From Roseimaritima multifibrata (GTDB lineage Bacteria; Planctomycetota; Planctomycetia; Pirellulales; Pirellulaceae), in assembly GCF_007741495.1 (NCBI RefSeq), contig NZ_CP036262.1, positions 2,294,001 through 2,358,000 on the forward strand: a DNA stretch of 64,000 nt. Reading direction: 5' to 3'. Below the pieces are notes generated by a model that worked only from the letters and a program-made list of their open reading frames with translations, was not told where the DNA came from and did not search any database. Of the stretch, positions 63,210 through 64,000 are shown one piece after another; the first letter of the stretch is position 1; each line of letters begins with the position of its first letter. The position numbers and the translations under genes are program-made.

Positions 63210-63698
63210 TTACTCAGCGGCCGAATAGAGTTCCGCATACTCCACCACCCAAGCATCGATAATATGCTCGAATGATTCCAGCTCGACATCTTGAAGATGT
63301 TCAAAATGGCTGCGATTGAAGATCTCTTTGTTAGCAACCGTTCCTTTGCCTTTTAGTTCCAGCACAAAGTATTCATTTAGCGGGCGAACCATCAATTCGA
63401 TTCGGCTGAACAAATTATTGCGTCGTCCCTCTTCGACATTCAGGTTGTCTCGCCAGCACGCTGCACCCCAGCCTTGTTCCCCATAAAGCGTTTCGTATCG
63501 AAAGCCTGGGAAATGGTTGGCAAGTCTGGAAACCGCTTGTTCAATCCGTTCGGAAAGTGCTAGGCGATACTCGGTGTGCAATCGTCGCAGTTCTTCCGCG
63601 GAAAGTTTTTCTTTGCGTTCCGCTTCTTTGTGGAATTGGCTGCGCCGTTGTCCACGATTGATTGCCGCTTCGATACGTTCGTCAAAGTCATCGCTCAT
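63210..63698 (-). CDS. Hypothetical protein, cytoplasmic
   Basis: 162 residues. An N-terminal charged, helical part (RIEAAINRGQRRSQFHKEAE, LSAEELRRLHTEYRLALSE) is followed by a folded C-terminal half (FPGFRYETLYGEQGWGAACW, MVRPLNEYFVLELKGKGTVA, EIFNRSHFEHL). No family recognised. Its ATG overlaps the stop of the next upstream frame (ATGA), so it is the distal gene of a two-gene unit with the window-edge gene. Confidence 0.65.
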   Translation of the reverse strand: MSDDFDERIEAAINRGQRRSQFHKEAERKEKLSAEELRRLHTEYRLALSERIEQAVSRLANHFPGFRYETLYGEQGWGAACWRDNLNVEEGRRNNLFSRIELMVRPLNEYFVLELKGKGTVANKEIFNRSHFEHLQDVELESFEHIIDAWVVEYAELYSAAE

Positions 63699-64000
63699 TC
63701 GGACGATTCATCCTTCCCTTCCGTGGAGGGATTGCTTTGATCGGAAGGCGGGGCTTCCGAGGCTGGTTGAGGGGGTTTGGTTTCGGTTGGCTTGGTTTCG
63801 GTTGCCGGTTTGGCGACGGCCTTAGGTTCCGCAGGTTCGACTTTCTTTTGCAAGAATTGAGCCAAATCGCCGAACGATCGCATTGGTTCGTCACCCTTGA
63901 CCATCGCGTCACTGATGGGAGGTGGCGGAGCGGTTTTGCGAGCCACTTTGGTGAAGGTGCGAGGCGTTCCTTCACGGCGTCCACTGTCGCGGCCTCGTGA
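63695..64000 (-). CDS. Partial protein, low-complexity C-terminal region (5' end outside window)
   Basis: The minus-strand frame is open from the window edge, and the stop overlaps the next gene's start. The visible 101 residues begin with a basic stretch (SRGRDSGRREGTPRTFTKV), then RSFGDLAQFLQKKVEPAEPK, and end in a disordered Pro/Thr/Lys/Glu tail with TETKPTETKPPQP repeats. The GTG at 63946 could start a shorter protein, but the upstream residues look protein-like, so a longer gene extending left of the edge on this strand is preferred. Family cannot be judged. Confidence 0.55.
   Translation of the reverse strand, partial: SRGRDSGRREGTPRTFTKVARKTAPPPPISDAMVKGDEPMRSFGDLAQFLQKKVEPAEPKAVAKPATETKPTETKPPQPASEAPPSDQSNPSTEGKDESSE

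Overview
The window looks like a chromosomal segment of a planctomycete, most likely Pirellulaceae or a close relative. Marker families point there: a BBP7-type outer-membrane barrel, a DUF1559 pilin-like protein, a Cys/Gly-rich lipoprotein ending in a YPYYTTRGPRDFL motif, a fused GldF/GldG-type ABC permease next to a DUF4340 protein, and three genes resembling methanofuran side-chain enzymes in a bacterial setting. No rRNA, tRNA, CRISPR array, prophage or insertion sequence was recognised. Taxonomy is inferred from gene content only.

Layout. 0-5 kb: the end of a methionine aminopeptidase gene, a BBP7 barrel, and a membrane protein translationally coupled to a MfnE-like kinase, followed by a repeat-rich gap. 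5-11 kb: rpmB-gatC-gatA-gatB (minus strand), a small lipoprotein, a 159-bp tandem repeat array, large palindromes, and a serine acetyltransferase. 11-24 kb (all minus): a lipoprotein, a histidine kinase/receiver pair, two BatA/VWA-type membrane proteins, two paralogous small membrane proteins and a giant MMPL/RND transporter. 24.8-30 kb: a small YjfB-like protein, a SufR-like regulator and sufC-sufB-sufD-sufT. 30-32 kb: MfnD-like and MfnF-like genes. 32-38 kb: a gliding-type ABC transporter set. 38-47 kb: a NifS-like protein lacking its catalytic Cys, DUF1559, a mosaic repeat block, a CDP-alcohol phosphatidyltransferase, a class-I amidotransferase homologue lacking its nucleophile, an OleA/FabH-like thiolase and a glycosyltransferase. 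47-56 kb (plus strand): a Gfo/Idh/MocA oxidoreductase, an endonuclease/phosphatase-fold membrane protein, a squalene-hopene-cyclase-like protein, a DUF116-polyprenyl synthetase fusion, a chorismate-lyase-like protein and an alpha/beta hydrolase. 56-64 kb: a pseudoreceiver-pilB-pilC-pseudopilin operon (minus), a dicarboxylate symporter, and several membrane or hypothetical genes.

How the genes may work together. The suf operon carries the scaffold and ATPase of Fe-S assembly under a likely Fe-S-sensing repressor. The only cysteine desulfurase homologue nearby has Ser in place of the catalytic Cys, so sulfur donation must come from elsewhere. The MfnD-, MfnE- and MfnF-like proteins would cover three steps of methanofuran/methylofuran side-chain synthesis for H4MPT-linked C1 metabolism. 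The 49.6-54.2 kb block (class II cyclase, DUF116-prenyl synthase fusion, UbiC-like protein) is the best candidate for an undescribed pathway: it could make a cyclised terpenoid, perhaps joined to a chorismate-derived ring. Three proteins in the window keep their fold signatures but have lost the key residue (S322 in the NifS-like protein, G113 in the C26 amidotransferase, G57 in the receiver). Two kinds of dispersed intergenic repeat tie distant gaps together.
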